From contig JAYKAV010001831.1 of the NCBI GenBank assembly GCA_035582835.1, positions 876,373 to 940,372 on the forward strand: DNA of 64,000 bases. Reading direction: 5' to 3'. Each line of letters starts with the position of its first letter. Position 1 is the first letter of the stretch. Of the stretch, positions 12,721 through 24,974 are shown one piece after another. The translations under genes and the position numbers were made by a program. Source of the stretch: Phoebastria nigripes (Eukaryota; Chordata; Aves; Procellariiformes; Diomedeidae). Below the pieces are notes generated by a model. That model did not search any database. It was not told the DNA's origin and worked only from the letters and a program-made list of their open reading frames with translations.

Positions 12721-12739
12721 GAAACAAACAAACAAAAAA
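12721..12739. repeat. (AAAC)n simple repeat
   Basis: Three AAAC units running into an A7 stretch. Confidence 0.85.
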
Positions 12740-13177
12740 ATCTTTTGCAATATGGAATTGGATTTCTTACAGTACATTAGGGGGGTTGTAGAACCAATGT
12801 ACATCTTCAGAAAGGCTGAGTAGAAAAAACAGGGATGAACTTAAGACTTTCTTCTGAAATGTTAATACACTAGGTCCAAAATGCTGCTTCTTCTCAGAGA
12901 AAAAACTGAAAAATAGGGGATATATATACATAATTTACTGTTCACATTACTACACCTCCTAAAGATGGCTTACTAACTCTCATCACTGTGAATGCATATT
13001 CTTATGTTCACACTTGCACACACTTATGTATGCTTCTGTGAATTTTCTTTCAACTGCTACATTTTCCACTTATTTGCATGAATGCTCATTACCAAAGTAG
13101 CTAGTCTTTAAACACAGAAAAATAAGGAACGAAAAAAATTCAACTGCCACATAGAAGCAAAGAAGTAATTAAAAATA

Positions 13178-13190
13178 TCTCTCTCTCTCT
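13178..13190. repeat. (CT)n short microsatellite
   Basis: About six TC/CT units followed by a T run. Confidence 0.9.
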
Positions 13191-13689
13191 TTTTAATAGG
13201 GAGAATAAAATCGGGATTTTTAACAACGTTAGGATATTTCTGATTTTTTTTCAAATCCAGAGTGACTTTTTTTTTTTAAATAGAATCTTGGAAATAATGA
13301 CACACACATATGTTGAAGGTGTTTTGGCTCGCTTTTGCAGAATTGGAAGACATTTCATAGAAAAGTGTGTAGGAATGGCTTGCAAGGACAGAAGGTACAG
13401 CTATAACCTAATGTCAAAAGGCACATTGTACATTATGAATAAAATACCTTGAAATATGTATATGTTGGTAAATTCTTGTAATGCTGAAGTATTTTATTTC
13501 TGTGCATTTGTTGAGCATGTTAGAAGGCTCTTAGCCTATACACTTTTAGTCTGCTTTCCAGTGTATTAAAATTATGCGTCTCCTTTAAAAGCATTTGGAT
13601 TTTCTGGATATTAATTCACTTGTTACTAGTTGGCTGAAGGTTATTATTAGAACTTCATATTCCTATCTGAAATGCTCAGAGCAGGGCTA

Positions 13690-14215
13690 AATTCAGACTT
13701 AAAGCAGGTCACCTGGGGCCTTGTCCAGCTGAAGTTTCAAGACCTGCAGGAATGGAGATTTCACAGCCTCTCTGGTTAACCTGTTCCAGTGTTTAAATAC
13801 TCTCATGGGGAAGGATTGTCTGTATGTCCAGCTGGAATTTCCCTTGTTCAACTTCATAGATGTTGCCCCTTCTTCTTCCACTGTCCAGGACCTCCCAGAA
13901 GAGTCATTTATGTCTTCTCAATAACTCCTTTTCATACACAAACACATCAACAGAAAGAGTTGACTAGAAAAACAAAGGACAAACTCATTTTCAAGGCACT
14001 ATCCACTGGATTGCCAAGTCCCATTCTGTATAGTTTCTACGTAGCCAGCTGGGCCCCAGACTGCACTGATGTATGAAGGTACTCTGCCTCAGGGACAGGA
14101 CATTGCATTTGCTTTTGTTGAGCTTCATGAGGCTATTGTCTTCCCATTCCATCATTTGGGCATGACGACCTTCACATATTGCACAGAGGAAGGAGAAATG
14201 TACTGTCCATAGCCA
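13690..14215 (-). mobile_element. Old CR1 LINE fragment, internally deleted
   Basis: The plus strand reads as reverse-complemented CR1. Recognisable pieces include CACCTGGGGCCTTGTCCAGC, CACAGCCTCTCTGGTTAACC followed by TGTTCCAGTG, and farther right GGACAGGACATTGCATTTGC plus GTTGAGCTTCATGAGG. In CR1 the last two lie several hundred bases upstream of the first pieces; here they are closer, so an internal deletion or strong decay between about 13910 and 14000 is likely. On the minus strand the frame at 13699-13881 contains VFKHWNRLTREAV and LQLDKAPGDL, which is what translated CR1 3' regions commonly give in bird genomes. It is not a host gene. The exact left and right ends are uncertain by tens of bases. 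Confidence 0.82.
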
Positions 14216-14244
14216 CAATGATCAGAAAAAGAGGTCATGGCCCA

Positions 14245-14470
14245 AACTGTAGCAAGAGAGAACTAGGTTAGACGTTAGGGAGACAAGTCAAGTAGCAATG
14301 AGGGTGAAGCACCAAAACCATGCTTCAGAAGACTGTGGAATCCTTATCATTAGAGGTTGTTTCAAATGGATTAGGCAAACATCTGGCAGGGAGGAAGTAG
14401 GGCTGGATGCACCTGTCTTGGGATAAACAGATTCAATAAAGTGAAGCAGAGATGAGATCCCCTCCAGTAC
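14245..14470 (+). mobile_element. Old CR1 LINE 3' region, different subfamily
   Basis: The order AGGTTAGACGTTAGGGAG, a GAGGGTGAAGCA block, GAAGACTGTGGAATCCTTAT CATTAGAGGTTG, and GCAAACATCTGGCAGGGAGG ... TGCACCTGTCTTGGGAT ... GATGAGATCCCCTCCAGTAC fits the older CR1 type whose 3' part reads 'acaaacatctgtcagggatg ... ctgccttggg ... gacctcctgaggtcccttcca'. It is heavily diverged and has lost the octamer tail. It lies immediately beside an oppositely oriented CR1 piece (13690-14215), so their 5' sides face each other. Confidence 0.65.
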
Positions 14471-14474
14471 AGTT

Positions 14475-16760
14475 GGTTTTGTAAATGGGCCTTAGGCATT
14501 TGCCATCAGGTTGATTCCCCAAATGATGGAAAACTTCAGATTTCCTTATANTACACAGTTCTTTAAGGGCTTGTTTCTGCAATGTATTTCATTTATGCAG
14601 AGAAGCAAAAAGTCACATTTTCTAATAACTAAGTTAGTATATATTATAGACTAAAGTTATCAACAACAACTAAGTTAGAAGCAAATGGAACTTTGTCCTG
14701 TTGGTTAGAAATTGAAATTGTTTTGCTTTCCTCCTCCATTTTTTCATTTATAGAACAATTGCTCTTGATATTTCCTTCAACATTTTTTAATACTCACTCA
14801 GTAGCTAAGTAAATGTAAACAATTACAATGCTTATGTTGCTACTGCAACTAATTGTAATATTAAATTCCCCCTGTGAATGCAATTTTAATGTTCTTGGTG
14901 GCATTTTGTCAGCAATTTTCCTGCTGTTTAAAAGATCAGTGTCTAATGGGATTAAGGTGGATAATCAAATCTCAAACTGGAATCAGGGTATGAGGTTTGG
15001 ATGCCTGGGGGGTACTTCTTTACTGAATATGAATGAAAGATGTTCAGTGCTTACAGTGGAGAAAAATAAATGGAAGGCCATATTTTCACACTATGATGTT
15101 ACCTCAGACTTCTTGGCAAGGAACTTGGATTCCTTTTCTGATAGTCGGACCATTAGACAACACGAAGAATAAATCCACCTCATCATCCAATATCTGGGAT
15201 TGAAATAATATTTCAAGGGATTTTATAGTATATTACATTTTATAGAGGATGTTGCAATGTGGTATTGCCTACAATTTTTAGTGCAGCATTGAACCTGTTG
15301 CTGTTTTTTTAAAAAACTTAAGCTTTACTTATGGTCATACAGTATTGTTGGTAATTATTTTAATTCTCCCATCTTGGACAAAATTCTGGGCTCTGTGCAT
15401 GTGTGTGTGTGCAGGTGAGAGGATTGGGGTGAAAGAGTATGCCTGGTATTAGGTAGTGATTACTTCCTGCATGTGATCTGCATGTGGGAACTACTAAACT
15501 TACTTTGTAAACTGTAAAAAATAAGTGGTAGTAACTGATTTCCATATGGGATTGTTATTTATGCAAGTTGAAATAATAAAAGGAGAGAAAAAAATGACAT
15601 AGCTAACAAACTCCTGCCAATTGGTATCAGATCTGCTTTGAGTAAGCTGAACACAGTGATAGACAGAAGGCAACCTGTAGGAGAGCATAGGCATCAGGAA
15701 ATTGTCTTGTGTGGTTTGGTATGGTCTATGGGTATAACTTCCGTAAGGTGTCTTCCACCCCCACTTCCCTTGCTTCGCTGTTTTATCTGAGGAAAATAAT
15801 TTTCTTCCATCAGAAATAAAAGGATAATAGTGTTTATTTAGATGATTGTTACCATAGTGGTTGACAGAGGTATTGAATGGAAGACCATATGACATGTCTG
15901 TGGAAAAAACTTGAGCTGAGAGTTTATGCTCTATAGCTAAGATCAATAGCAGATAGTTGTCCTCTGTAGTTTCCGTGAAGAGAAGCATATATAACACATG
16001 TTCACCATTGCTTAAATACACATGTTCCAGAGTATTTTCTAATTTATTCAATCCCATCTTCTTATTTTCTAAACTAGGTGTTGTCCTGCAGCAGTACAGG
16101 GGCCATCTTCCCAAAGGTAATAATTTTAATCTAATGATATCTGAAGCTGTACTAACATATAGCAGCATACATCCTGGCAGTAGATCTGTAAATGACTGTG
16201 AAAATGAATCTAATTCATGTACATTTAAACTGTGAATAAATGCTGACTTTTTAATATATTTTGTCAGGCTGTTCCACAACTGGCTAAATTCCAGTCTTAG
16301 AGCAGGGCAATTTCATGTATTTCAATTTCAGTGTATTTATTCTTAACTTCTAGATGATGTTTCTTTCACAACTGTTTAATACTTCCATAACTCCTCTAAA
16401 GCAATAACTTTATGCCTGTTATGCATTCCTATAAGACAGTAGAGTGTAAGACCTTATATATTTGTTACTCTATTAAACTTGTTTCTAAATATTCCCTAGA
16501 GACACTTTAAAAAATATCTTTAGTAAACTGCAAATGACCTGTAAATGGGGCACATTCTGATTATACGTACTGCACTTGTTTAATATGTTTCTTGTATATT
16601 TAATGTATACTAATTAATTCCTTTTCAGTTGAAATGATGTAATAATTAAGTTTCCCTTTTACTGAAGAATACAATTGTGTTACCCATCTAGTGACATTTG
16701 TATTAAACATATTTTTCTATCGATGTTTTTCCTTAATCAAACTTCTTGGCTATGGTTTAT
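14475..16760. other. No confident gene; holds the longest open frame
   Basis: Besides the 792-base minus-strand open stretch, a 114-codon plus-strand frame at 14828-15172 starts with a hydrophobic segment. It has no family match and no splice or promoter support. A short TG run sits near 15400. Confidence 0.5.
15504..16295 (-). other. Long open reading stretch with splice-like ends; coding status doubtful
   Basis: The longest open frame in the window: 264 codons without a stop on the minus strand, in AT-rich DNA where stops are frequent. It ends at a perfect donor consensus (CAAA/GTAAGT, donor G at 15503) that overlaps the stop at 15500-15502. It begins just after an acceptor-like TTGCCCTGCTCTAAG. 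An exon between these sites would be 792 bases long, with both boundaries in the same phase. Against coding, the translation is rich in Tyr, His, Asn, Ser and Thr and poor in Ala (about 2%), Glu and Asp (about 3.5% each), which is what translated AT-rich non-coding DNA looks like. I recognise no domain, family or signal peptide. The AAG acceptor is weaker than CAG, and the TTG start offered by simple ORF finding is not meaningful. No neighbouring exon could be identified. Confidence 0.25.
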
Positions 16761-16764
16761 AAAT

Positions 16765-16815
16765 ATACATCCAAATTCAACTCCTGTTGAAATTAGTGGG
16801 AGATTTCCAGGTACC
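16765..16815. repeat. Ancient amniote repeat scrap
   Basis: CATCCAAATTCAACTCCTGT TGAAATTAGTGGGAGATTTC C resembles 'ccagattctgctcccattgaaattaatgggagttttcc', a phrase found in many old reptile/bird repeats. Short; family unassigned. Confidence 0.35.
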
Positions 16816-18613
16816 TCTATGGTAGCCAAGTAATATTCTTAGCATAAACTACTTTGCTCAGCTCCTGTTTTAGAATGTCTCTTTGTGCCAAAGCAGACCG
16901 TCTCACATTCATGTTTTCTTGACTGGAAGATAACATTTAGCAATGAGGAAATACTTTTTTTTTCCTGCAGAAAAGAACAATTGATCTTAACTTCTTTTAC
17001 GTGAAAATATGTATTCCAATGCTAATAGTAAAGTTTCTTCCCACATTTATCGTTTTAACTCTTGAAATTTTGATTTTAAGAAAACTCTAACTAATCGTGT
17101 GATTTTAAGGCTTTCATACTGAACGGATCTGCATGCATATCACTAAATAAGAAGTAATATTTACAGATGTAATTCAGACATAATTTCTGACACTGCCTAA
17201 AACACTAAATAATTACAGAAAAAAAATGTTTTGGGCTTTGCACACTTAATTACTTAGATGTGGGGCTGATCTTTGCAAATTAGGAGAAACTATACTAATA
17301 TCCTCAGACTGTCCTGTGTGCTCTTAAGACATGTCATAAAACATAATTTCCACAAGAATAGTTTACTGAGGGAATAAGGGGAGGATCAAATCAATAACAG
17401 AAATGGCAGCTGTCAGTATTCAAAACTGTAAGGATATACACATATGTGATCTAAGATGGGCTAGGTTTTAAAGGAGGAAATGGTGATTAGAAAAGTTATT
17501 GCTGTCAATTTAGAAATCACAATCCACATACTACAGGTTTTGGATAACGAGTCTCTCTGTCTGGTAAAAAGGTTTTGCTTAATGACTTCTCTTGAGCTAT
17601 ACTGATGTATATTGTCTGAAGAAAGGACCCACTGCTTCCAGACTTCAACACCGGAAACCACGTGCAATAGAACTGTGCAGGAATAAAATGCATTGACCAG
17701 CCCATTTTTTACATGGTCACATTAATACGGAATAAAAACTGAACTATTAAAAAGGGGTGGAAGCTCTTGGCAGCACTGAAGTGTCAGCAGCAGCAGAGGC
17801 TTTGCATTTGAACACTGCCCTTTACATAGAGGGTTATGCTCTGTGTAATGTATTTGCCCTGGATACATGTTTACGAAGCACAGGGGGGGACAATGAGTGC
17901 AGAAGGGCTCATTCTATATCTCNTGTTATTTAGCATGTTCTTATGCACACAAAGCCAGGGAATTAAAAATACAGATTAAAATGGTCTTGCAGGAGCCAGA
18001 CATCCAGGGCCTGAAAGACTGTGTAGTGCGGTGGCCTGAAAGCTCAGACAGACATAGTTAAGTCTGTCACTAGAAGAAGCTGAAATCTCAATCTCAGAAA
18101 TATCAAGTCAATTATCCCACACAGTGATGTTCTTCAGCTTTCTGTCGGTCATCCCAGTATCACATGTGTATGGTAGTAATTTAAAACACTGTGTGCCTTG
18201 TCCTGCCTGTTCTGCATTTTCCAACACAGCACATTATATGCAGTATCCTTTGGGTACCTGTTGGGATAGAGTATAACCGCACTGTAGTCATGGTTTCTGT
18301 GGGTATTCCCCTGCTGATGTACACAAGACAATTGATGACAACTGTATTATTGCACCTTTTGCTGGTGATATTACTGATTGAACGATCTCTTTCAGTTGTT
18401 CATCTCCACCATTTTCCTAGTCATTTTGCTGCCCTTCTCCCCCATTCCTGTTTTGCATACCAGCTGAGCGATCTCTGATTGCACATTAACTCTGGTGTCT
18501 TCTGAAACATAAGCAATTTGCTCAACTTTGAATGTCATGTGTTCAGATTCCAAGTTATGATGATGATTGCACATTTAGTTTAAAAGTGTTTTGCACCCAC
18601 TTTCATTGCTTAT

Positions 18614-18811
18614 TCAAGTCCTATAAATAAGAAAATTTGAAATGCAGCTCTTCCCTACTGCTGTTGATTGACTGAGCCCCCTGAGGCATAACTGTCTCCA
18701 AAGGGCTAAATGAGATGACAAATCGTTCAGCCTTAAGCTTGTAGGAGACATGTTATGAACATCAGCACTGGATGCATAGTTAAGAGCTGTAGATGTGATA
18801 ACATTTACCAT
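18614..18811 (-). other. Candidate terminal-exon-like frame
   Basis: On the minus strand, a strong acceptor (CTGTTTCTTTGTGCAG) abuts an ATG-starting frame of 65 codons ending in TGA. The residues include VNVITSTALNYASSADV and DLSSHLALWRQLCLRGL, with fairly normal composition. No family is recognised and no upstream exon was found. Confidence 0.15.
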
Positions 18812-20210
18812 CTGCACAAAGAAACAGTGTAATTTATTGAAACAATGCAGGTAACAAGGCATTGTAAGTAGCTTTTCTCTCCCTTTCATTTCTCCCCTCT
18901 TAATGCTGATTGCAAGATTTCACCTATCCATTGGGCCAACAGTATGTCTGACACATGGTCTGTGTCCTTTTTAGGAAGATAGTTAATGACAGTTTTTAGC
19001 TATCCCCATTTCATGAACTCAGTTCCTTTTTTGCTTTGTGACTGACAAGTCTGCTGGTTTCATCCAGATAAACAGCAATGTGGAAAGTCTCAACAGCTGA
19101 GTGTGATGCTTGCTTTGCTTTCTTAAATGCTGCATCCCCAAAGATAAGAATGCAAGTACAAGTGAGGGGCCACTGATGTTTATTCCTCTACAGAACCTGT
19201 CAAGAAGAGTAAGACAAGTGCCACATTACCCCCCAAAGGGGTTGACTCTTGACCAGGCATAAAAGCATAGTCTTCATAATGTTAATAAGAGATACCATTA
19301 TTAGGGCCACTGATAAAGAGAATATACCACTCTAGAAACTAGATTAAACCAGGAATTAATTGTGGTGTCTGAAAAAGCAGCCATCAGCTGAAAGTGAATC
19401 CTAATCGTCAGTGTGACCCAAATGCAGGCCAGCACTGGCCAAGAGCAAATATATGATGAGATGAGGAATCAGAATCACTGTACACAGATCTGTAGCATTG
19501 CATTCCCCTTGGCAACACCACTTAAATATAGCAACAGATTTTGCTGATGGTTATGTTTCTTTCTTACTTGATTATAAAAATCAATTCTAAAGCGCAGTTT
19601 CATAAAGTGCTTAGAGATAAGTTACGCTATGTAGCGATTGCCCTATCACTACAGTGTAAGGGAGTAATTAACAACATTAACTATCCTTGTCACTCCAAAG
19701 CCATATTATTTTATATGTTACATACAAAGAGCAAAACAGGGCATCAGGATAAACTAACACTATAGATTCTAATACTAGAAAAATAAGCTTTATGAAGATC
19801 TTTAGATTGAAGGACTTACCAGGTGTCATTTTAAGGTGCACTTCCTTTAGATTTCCCCTAGAGAGATTGGCAATGTCCTTTAGATTATAACATACTTCTG
19901 TGAAATGAATTCCTGCTCCCCTTTCCTACCACCCTGCCCCCCCCATCCAAGAATGAGAAAAAGGGATAGAATTTGAAATATAACATCCTGGAGAATTATA
20001 CTTCTTTTGTACTGGTTGAGCTTCTATGTAATAAAAATGCCACTTTTATAAGAAAGAGCTTCAATTCCATTTACAGAAGATACACATTCTTAGGACATCC
20101 AAGGCAGCACAAATTTGACTTGCTGTCTGCTTCTTTTTTTATTTTTCATACATTCCACTAGGTTACAAATCCTGCAGGATAGTATTTTTTCCTTTGGAGA
20201 AAAGTAATTT

Positions 20211-20223
20211 AAAAAAAAAAAAA
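20211..20223. repeat. A homopolymer, 13 bases
   Basis: An uninterrupted run of 13 A. Confidence 0.95.
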
Positions 20224-20448
20224 TCACACCATCTCTTTTTAGTTCAATATAGGTTATCTGAAAACATTTCTGAAACCTAAATGTTGGGGGCCTTTGTTGA
20301 CCTTTAATAATATTTTTTAATCTTCAGTAAGCATTCATTTTACACAAGTGAAAAGTAGAGTACTCCACTGTACTAAAACTACTGATCTACGAAAAAAATC
20401 ACAGTTGTTCAAAATCCTTAGGAATCCCCAGCAAACTACACTCGGTGG

Positions 20449-20545
20449 GCNAAATGCTGTTCTCACTTACACCTTTATGTACACAAAACTGCTTCACTGA
20501 AAACCACTTGATTCCTTACACTACAGTGTAAGGAAGAGGCTTACT
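20449..20545. repeat. Ancient amniote repeat fragment with palindromic centre
   Basis: GGGCNAAATGCTGTTCTCAC TTACACCTTTATGTACACAA AACTGCTTCACTGAAAACCA CTTG ... TTACACTACAGTGTAAGGAA resembles the old reptile/bird repeat 'ggccaaattctgctctcagttacaccagtgtaaatcaggagtaactccactgaagtcagtggagttacactagtgtaa'. The family is not named here. The right part is a perfect 11-bp inverted repeat at 20512-20535. Confidence 0.45.
20512..20535. repeat. 11-bp inverted repeat with 2-base spacer
   Basis: TTCCTTACACT, an AC spacer, then AGTGTAAGGAA. It lies inside the ancient-repeat fragment at 20449-20545, whose consensus has a palindromic TTACAC...GTGTAA core. Confidence 0.95.
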
Positions 20546-23500
20546 TTGGTCAAAGGTTCTACATCCAGTTTAAAGTATTAAACAGTAACATTTGCAGCTC
20601 AGTATTTATATTAAAAAAACAAGGGCATGGATTATCTGAGAATAGAACAAATTCCTTTTACCTTTATGAACTAATATCAATAAGTGCAGCACTGAAGGAA
20701 TTGATTCCTTCCACAATTGACTGCAATTTCAGTCTGTGCCATGGCCTGTTTCACCTTTGTTGCACAATATAAACTGACCCCAGCTGCATTTCTTTGTCAC
20801 TATTGGATTTGCTGTCTCCATTCTTTTTGTCAGGGCTTCTCATGAGTCCATTTGGTCTTGAAAAAAGTTTTTTTTTTCCTCTCCCTGGATTGTTTGGTGA
20901 TGGAAGTTCTGTCTAAAAATTATTCTGTCTTGCCTACCTGTGCTTTTGTTACAATTTTCATTGCCCCTTTGTACCCTTTCCTCTCCAAGGCTCTGCCTGA
21001 CACTTCCTGGTCTTCTAACTATGTGTTATGCTGAGCATCCTGGTAAGCTGTGAGTACTTCTCCTTAGAGGGTCACTAGAGTCAGTTTTCAGAGACTTAAA
21101 AATCTCCTCTCAGTAATGCACTGCTGCCACTTCTCCATTCAAAAGGGCTGGAGTATGTGTCTGTGCTATTCAAATGTATTAGCCATGACCCGGGTTTTTA
21201 CCCACGTCATATCCAACAGTTTAACATCAAACTCTCTTGTGAAAGTTATGCAGATAACAATTACTGTGAAAAGCAAAAGGAAGCTTCTCAAAGCAATATA
21301 TCACAACTCAAGCTCTTAAAAACTATATCCATTCATACTGGGGCAAATACCAGGGAATTTTCGTGTAACACAGGAGGAACTACCAACTGCATATCTCGAA
21401 ACTAGTCCTAAGATCATGAATATAACTTGAGAGCTGAACAATCTCGTATTTTGCAGAGCTTGAGTACTTCCGTAAGAATTGCTAAGACTGCGTATGAAAT
21501 AACATTTTAAACTAAGCTTAACTGGGAGATGGTCAGAACAGCAAATCTACAATGTAGACAACAAAAAAGAGATTAAATTTCCCATAGTGCCTGCACAGCA
21601 AAGGCATGTATGTAACTTCCTCCAGGTCCTGTGGAGGGTAGTCATCCCTTTTTCGTCTGCTTGTTCCTGCTTCTCTTATTCTGTGCACTTTACCCTGTAA
21701 TATGACAAAATTATTGGGTTTGCTTCCTGCAGACCCTCTGAAGATCTGAACATGGAATAGGTCATCCCACTATCTAACAACTGTCATTTCAGTTTACAGA
21801 CTAGCTATATGCTCATGATCTTACACAGGATTTCTGAACTAGCTGTTTCATCTTCAGCTCTCCTGAGACTTGGCTCACAGCAAGAATATTGCCATTGCAA
21901 CAAGCCTAAACTCTGCTTGGGTTTGGTCTTTCTTCAAACACCATCTGCCACAGCAATAGTCTGTGGAGATTTAAATTTACTTTTTTAATGCCAACTTGAT
22001 AGTTGCTGGTTTTACTATTCAATTTTCTTTATTTCTATGTGAACATAAATAATGAAATGCAACTCTTTATTTATCAGTTACATGGATATAGTACTAAGAA
22101 ACCTTGTGATCCCTGGGGCTCCCTCAAGCAAGGGGAACACAGTCATTTCTTAAAAATGTATAATCTAAGAGAATATAATCCATAATCTTTTCTGGTGGAA
22201 GCTGTGAAAGGACTGTTTGAGATTAATAACACTGCAATAGATCACATTGGGAGAGAATGTCCTTTTTCTCTTTTTCCTCTATTGACTTAAGGACCAAAAT
22301 ATTTTAGTTCTTTTGAATGTCATCTTGGTTAACTGTTCAGAAATACAATTTTTTAAATACTAGCATGTTTTCACAAAAAAAATTTTTTTACACCCTTGCT
22401 TTTCCATTCAGCATACTTAATCTTGCAAATTGTTCTGCAGTGCAAGCCCTCATCCAAGGAAACAAAACCACATTGTAAAAAGAGCTGCTTCAGTGAAAAA
22501 AAAACTGGGGGAATATTTCTTTCTGTCTTCCTGGAATGGACTTTCCATGAATCACTATTCATTTTGGGTCATTTATGGAACGAGCTCAGTTTACTATTGA
22601 CCTTAGCTATTATTCCTGTTGCAGATTTTAAGGTTAAGTAGATACTAGTCTTTTGCACACTGCTAATACATATTTGAGTATCACATATAGTTCAGTTACA
22701 CTTAAGCATTTATGTTTCAATATATGCTTGTCAAAAGGAAGCAAAAGCATCATATCACTATTACAGCATCTTCACAGCGATGTTTTACTGAACCTGTTTC
22801 CTAATTTCTTGATGCAGCTATCCATAACATAGCTTAATGGGATGATCAAACTGTGAAAAATAAAAATGGGTAGTTAGGTATAAATCCTTCTACTTCTGAC
22901 CTTGCCATGGACTTGGGTGATTCATAGCTTGAAGGCCCTGCTGCAGAACTGGTTACAGGTAGCAGATGCATCTATTTTTTTTGACCAGAGAGTAATAATG
23001 CCATAGGTTCAAAAGATGTCACAGGAAATCCTGCAGACTTCAGGTGGAATAGGGAGTACTTAACTCACCTAGGAAGCAGGCCTATTATAAGTCAGACGTT
23101 GGGTACCCAAAAGCTACAGTATCCAAAAATTATGATTGCTGTTGAAAAGTTGCCCTCTATTGCCCCCATGCATCAATAAAAGATTACTGTGTAGTACTGT
23201 GAGTGCTCTGACACCTTGGTCAAGTTTATGAAGAATATTTTGATCATATGAACAGTATAGTGGAAGATATGAAAATAATTATAATCAACATTGCAGCTCT
23301 TATGACTAGCTACTTTTTTATTCTAATAGTCTGTATTTTATTTTCTCTGATGTCTTCCAGAATTAGTTTATTTAAAAGGTATTTTTCTTCCAGTCCTTTA
23401 TCTTTATTCTTAGGGGTTGGAGTTTACAACATTAATTTAGTCTCTCTCTCTCATGTTTTTCTCATCTTATTTTAGTAATAACAAATTTTCCTCAGGAATG

Positions 23501-23843
23501 AAGCTTTAATGTCTTTTAACGATGTATCATTTACAGAAGAGTGCTCTGGTTGTAGCATATCCACTTCTGGTTTAATTAGACTGCTGCTCTTCTAGGTTCC
23601 TTTCATCTTTCAAAATATATTTTTCCCTTGCACTTCTTCTATCTGGTTTCTAATTTTCATGGGAGTTGAAGAGCTTGCCCACTTTTAATATTCTTTGGCT
23701 TCAGAGAGCTTGTATACTAGCTCACAGATAACAAATGCTGGTAACAAACACACATGCTCAGCAAGCTCAGCTATTTGTTTTTCCATGGAACAAAAGAAAA
23801 AAGAAACATGCATGAGGAATAAAGGAGAGGTTCTTTACAATAA

Positions 23844-23857
23844 AAGAGAGAGAGAGT
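23844..23857. repeat. (AG)n short microsatellite
   Basis: Six to seven AG units. Confidence 0.85.
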
Positions 23858-24336
23858 TTGAATTAATTGAATTATTTATTTGGTAGTCCATTCACATCTA
23901 CACTAACATAAACTTTATCATGTTTTTTTTAACCCTGGAGAGTAGCCATATGCTATAACATTAATGAATTTCTCCACATTTTTGAATGTGCTTTGAACAC
24001 AGTGTTTATGCTAATCTCCCAAGTGTCTGTTGATCATGATCTTCATTTTCTTAAGAACATCCAGAGCCACACTTTTCCCTCTCTTTCATGGTCAAGATGA
24101 AGCATCTGCTGCCTGCCATCTTCATTATCATCATAAAGAATGAGAGTTTAAAAGCTAGAAGGCTAGCGAAAGTGTGCAGCATGCACTTGAGAGATAAGTG
24201 TCCTGGAAAACTGGCAACCCTTGTGTGTGCAGTTTTTTCTGGGCTAACTTTCCTTCTCTCCCCCTGCCTTTTTTTTTCTTTCACAGAATTAGCTTCGGCA
24301 GCAGTATTGTACAGATGATTAGTGCATGACAAATAG

Positions 24337-24362
24337 GTTGTTTGTTTGTTTGTTTGTTTTTT
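24337..24362. repeat. (GTTT)n microsatellite
   Basis: Six GTTT units, the last running into a T stretch. Confidence 0.95.
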
Positions 24363-24974
24363 AACTGAGAACTTTTATTCCATCTTCATTTTTTTAAAAA
24401 ACCAAGGTTCTCCAAGGAAGGGGGAAGAACAAATGATTTTTAGGTTCTGAGTCTTCCAAATTTCAATTCTCTGTGATCTAGGTGAAAAATTAGATCATGC
24501 ACATTTCAAAGATTTTTAGCATTTCTTAAAGTATTGATGGTTTCACTTAACAAACAGGAGGAGGCTGACTGAAGAAAGGTTAATACCGTTTGAGTAGTGG
24601 AAAACATAAATCTACTCGTTCCCACAACACTCTGTTAATCAATGGCTCGTATTCAGTTGAAGCCAATTTACTCTAAACTTATAAGTTTTTATGGCAGAAA
24701 AAGCAAGATTTAACACCCAGAGAACCACATTTCTTTACTTATTTTAAAAATATTGACAAATAATTTGAGATTAATCTCTACCTTTTTTTTTATCTTTATT
24801 ATTGACACAACTCTAAATTACTGAATTAAGACTGGCAAATCTGGACAGCTTTGATCTTTGGTCAGTGAATCCAAATTGTCTAGTTAAAGTCAGGGTTTCA
24901 CTGCATTTTGTACAAAGATGCAGTAGGAGATTATTTAGGAATAAACACTTTCTAGAGGAAAAAGAAGACAGAAA

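Larger units (their letters stand above)
9725..13685. other. No gene seen
   Basis: Contains the 36-base micro-exon candidate at 10561 and two simple repeats. The overlapping minus-strand frames near 12530-12730 are AT-driven and share no family. Confidence 0.55.
16820..20445. other. No gene seen
   Basis: Contains the frame with an acceptor at 18614-18811 and a 15-base word at 19647-19661 that recurs at 20519. Otherwise AT-rich, with no recognised element. Undetermined base at 17923. Confidence 0.55.
20550..24970. other. No gene seen
   Basis: AT-rich, with short AG and GTTT repeats. A hydrophobic 75-codon frame at 23248-23475 reflects T-rich composition. Confidence 0.6.

Noticed and set aside
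13699..13881. 60-codon minus-strand frame with a KHWNRL-like motif
   Set aside because: This is the sense strand of an old CR1 fragment, not a host gene.
14828..15172. 114-codon plus-strand frame starting with ATG and a hydrophobic segment
   Set aside because: No recognised family, no splice or promoter support, and composition close to that of translated AT-rich DNA.
23248..23475. 75-codon hydrophobic frame resembling a membrane protein
   Set aside because: The hydrophobicity is a direct effect of T-rich DNA; no charge pattern or family supports it.
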